From positions 1 through 5,466 of the forward strand of contig JAWXCF010000128.1 of assembly GCA_034440515.1 (NCBI GenBank): 5,466 bases of DNA, given 5' to 3'. The notes under the pieces are model-generated. The model made no database searches. It had not been told where the DNA came from and worked only from the letters and a program-made list of their open reading frames with translations. The position numbers were made by a program, and so were the translations under genes. This document shows positions 5,274 through 5,466 of the stretch, in pieces (the stretch's first letter is position 1; each line of letters begins with the position of its first letter). This stretch comes from JAWXCF01 sp034440515 (GTDB lineage: Bacteria; Bacteroidota; Bacteroidia; CAILMK01).

Positions 5274-5466
5274 ATGTTTAATATTTTTTATCAGCGGTTT
5301 GTTATTTTATTTCTTGTTGTTTGTTGCCAAACATCTAGTTTACAGGCGCAAGAAACTAACAAAGTAAAAAAAATACAGGTAAAAATCAGCGAACTGGTCA
5401 AGAAAAAAAAACTTGAAATTATAGATATTAAAATAGATACTCTAACTGTTGCGAAAAGATTAGGTA
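5274..5466 (+). CDS. N-terminal fragment of an exported protein, unknown function
   Basis: An open frame of 64 codons from an ATG that continues past the window edge. It begins with a signal-peptide-like stretch: a basic residue at Arg8, a hydrophobic core at about 9-17 (FVILFLVVC), then polar residues and a likely cleavage after LQA at about residue 25. The two cysteines in VVCCQ do not form a normal lipobox, because the residue before each Cys is not Gly, Ala or Ser. The mature start is rich in lysine with alternating Ile/Val (KVKKIQVKISELVKKKK), followed by EIIDIKIDTLTVAKRLG. I do not recognise a family. An upstream ATG at 5249 in another frame is closed after ten codons. The gene follows the thioredoxin-fold gene by 26 bp in the same direction, suggesting co-transcription and export to the same compartment. 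Confidence 0.65.
   Translation, partial: MFNIFYQRFVILFLVVCCQTSSLQAQETNKVKKIQVKISELVKKKKLEIIDIKIDTLTVAKRLG

Noticed and set aside
5274..5350. Lipoprotein signal in the partial gene (VVCCQ)
   Set aside because: The residue before each Cys is Val or Cys rather than Gly/Ala/Ser, and a normal signal-peptidase I site (LQA) follows.
1..5466. CRISPR array, transposon ends, tRNA or phage/defence system
   Set aside because: No regularly spaced repeats, terminal inverted repeats, tRNA-like cloverleaf or defence-domain proteins were seen; all long frames are accounted for by the listed genes.

Overview
This AT-rich window (about one third G+C by eye, not computed) looks like a chromosomal stretch from a member of the Bacteroidota. 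The evidence is indirect. Shine-Dalgarno-like sequences are mostly absent before the start codons, the best promoter candidate resembles the TTG / TAnnTTTG pattern of that phylum, and two adjacent genes encode short exported proteins, one of them a WCxD thioredoxin-fold protein of a kind often seen there. I cannot name a genus.

Positions 37-3344, minus strand: four tightly packed genes read as one likely operon, in transcription order a 6-pyruvoyl-tetrahydropterin synthase (PTPS), GTP cyclohydrolase I (folE), a class I DNA photolyase and a TauE/SafE-family membrane transporter. The first two overlap by 20 bp and the later gaps are 26 bp each. FolE makes dihydroneopterin triphosphate from GTP and PTPS acts on that product, so the front half is a two-step pterin pathway. 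The photolyase is a flavoprotein that repairs UV-damaged DNA and often uses a second, sometimes pterin-type, antenna. The transporter has no obvious link to either.

Positions 3345-3504: 160 bp of AT-rich intergenic DNA with a plausible promoter for the operon, a small dyad at the predicted transcription start and an imperfect AT-rich inverted repeat.

Positions 3505-4642, minus strand: a membrane-anchored J-domain protein with a GTG start, preceded by an unrecognised protein with three membrane segments and a soluble tail. They are 34 bp apart and probably co-transcribed.

Positions 4643-4734 are a short divergent intergenic region. Positions 4735-5466, plus strand, hold an exported thioredoxin-fold protein with a TTG start and only one active-site cysteine. 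It is followed 26 bp later by the beginning of another exported protein of unknown function that runs off the window.

Most of the window is ordinary housekeeping or accessory metabolism. The point most worth a second look is the PTPS-folE-photolyase-transporter operon: the PTPS has the biopterin-type active-site motif rather than the QueD one, and the photolyase lacks the two E. coli residues that contact the folate antenna. I see no CRISPR array, insertion sequence, tRNA, rRNA or clear riboswitch.
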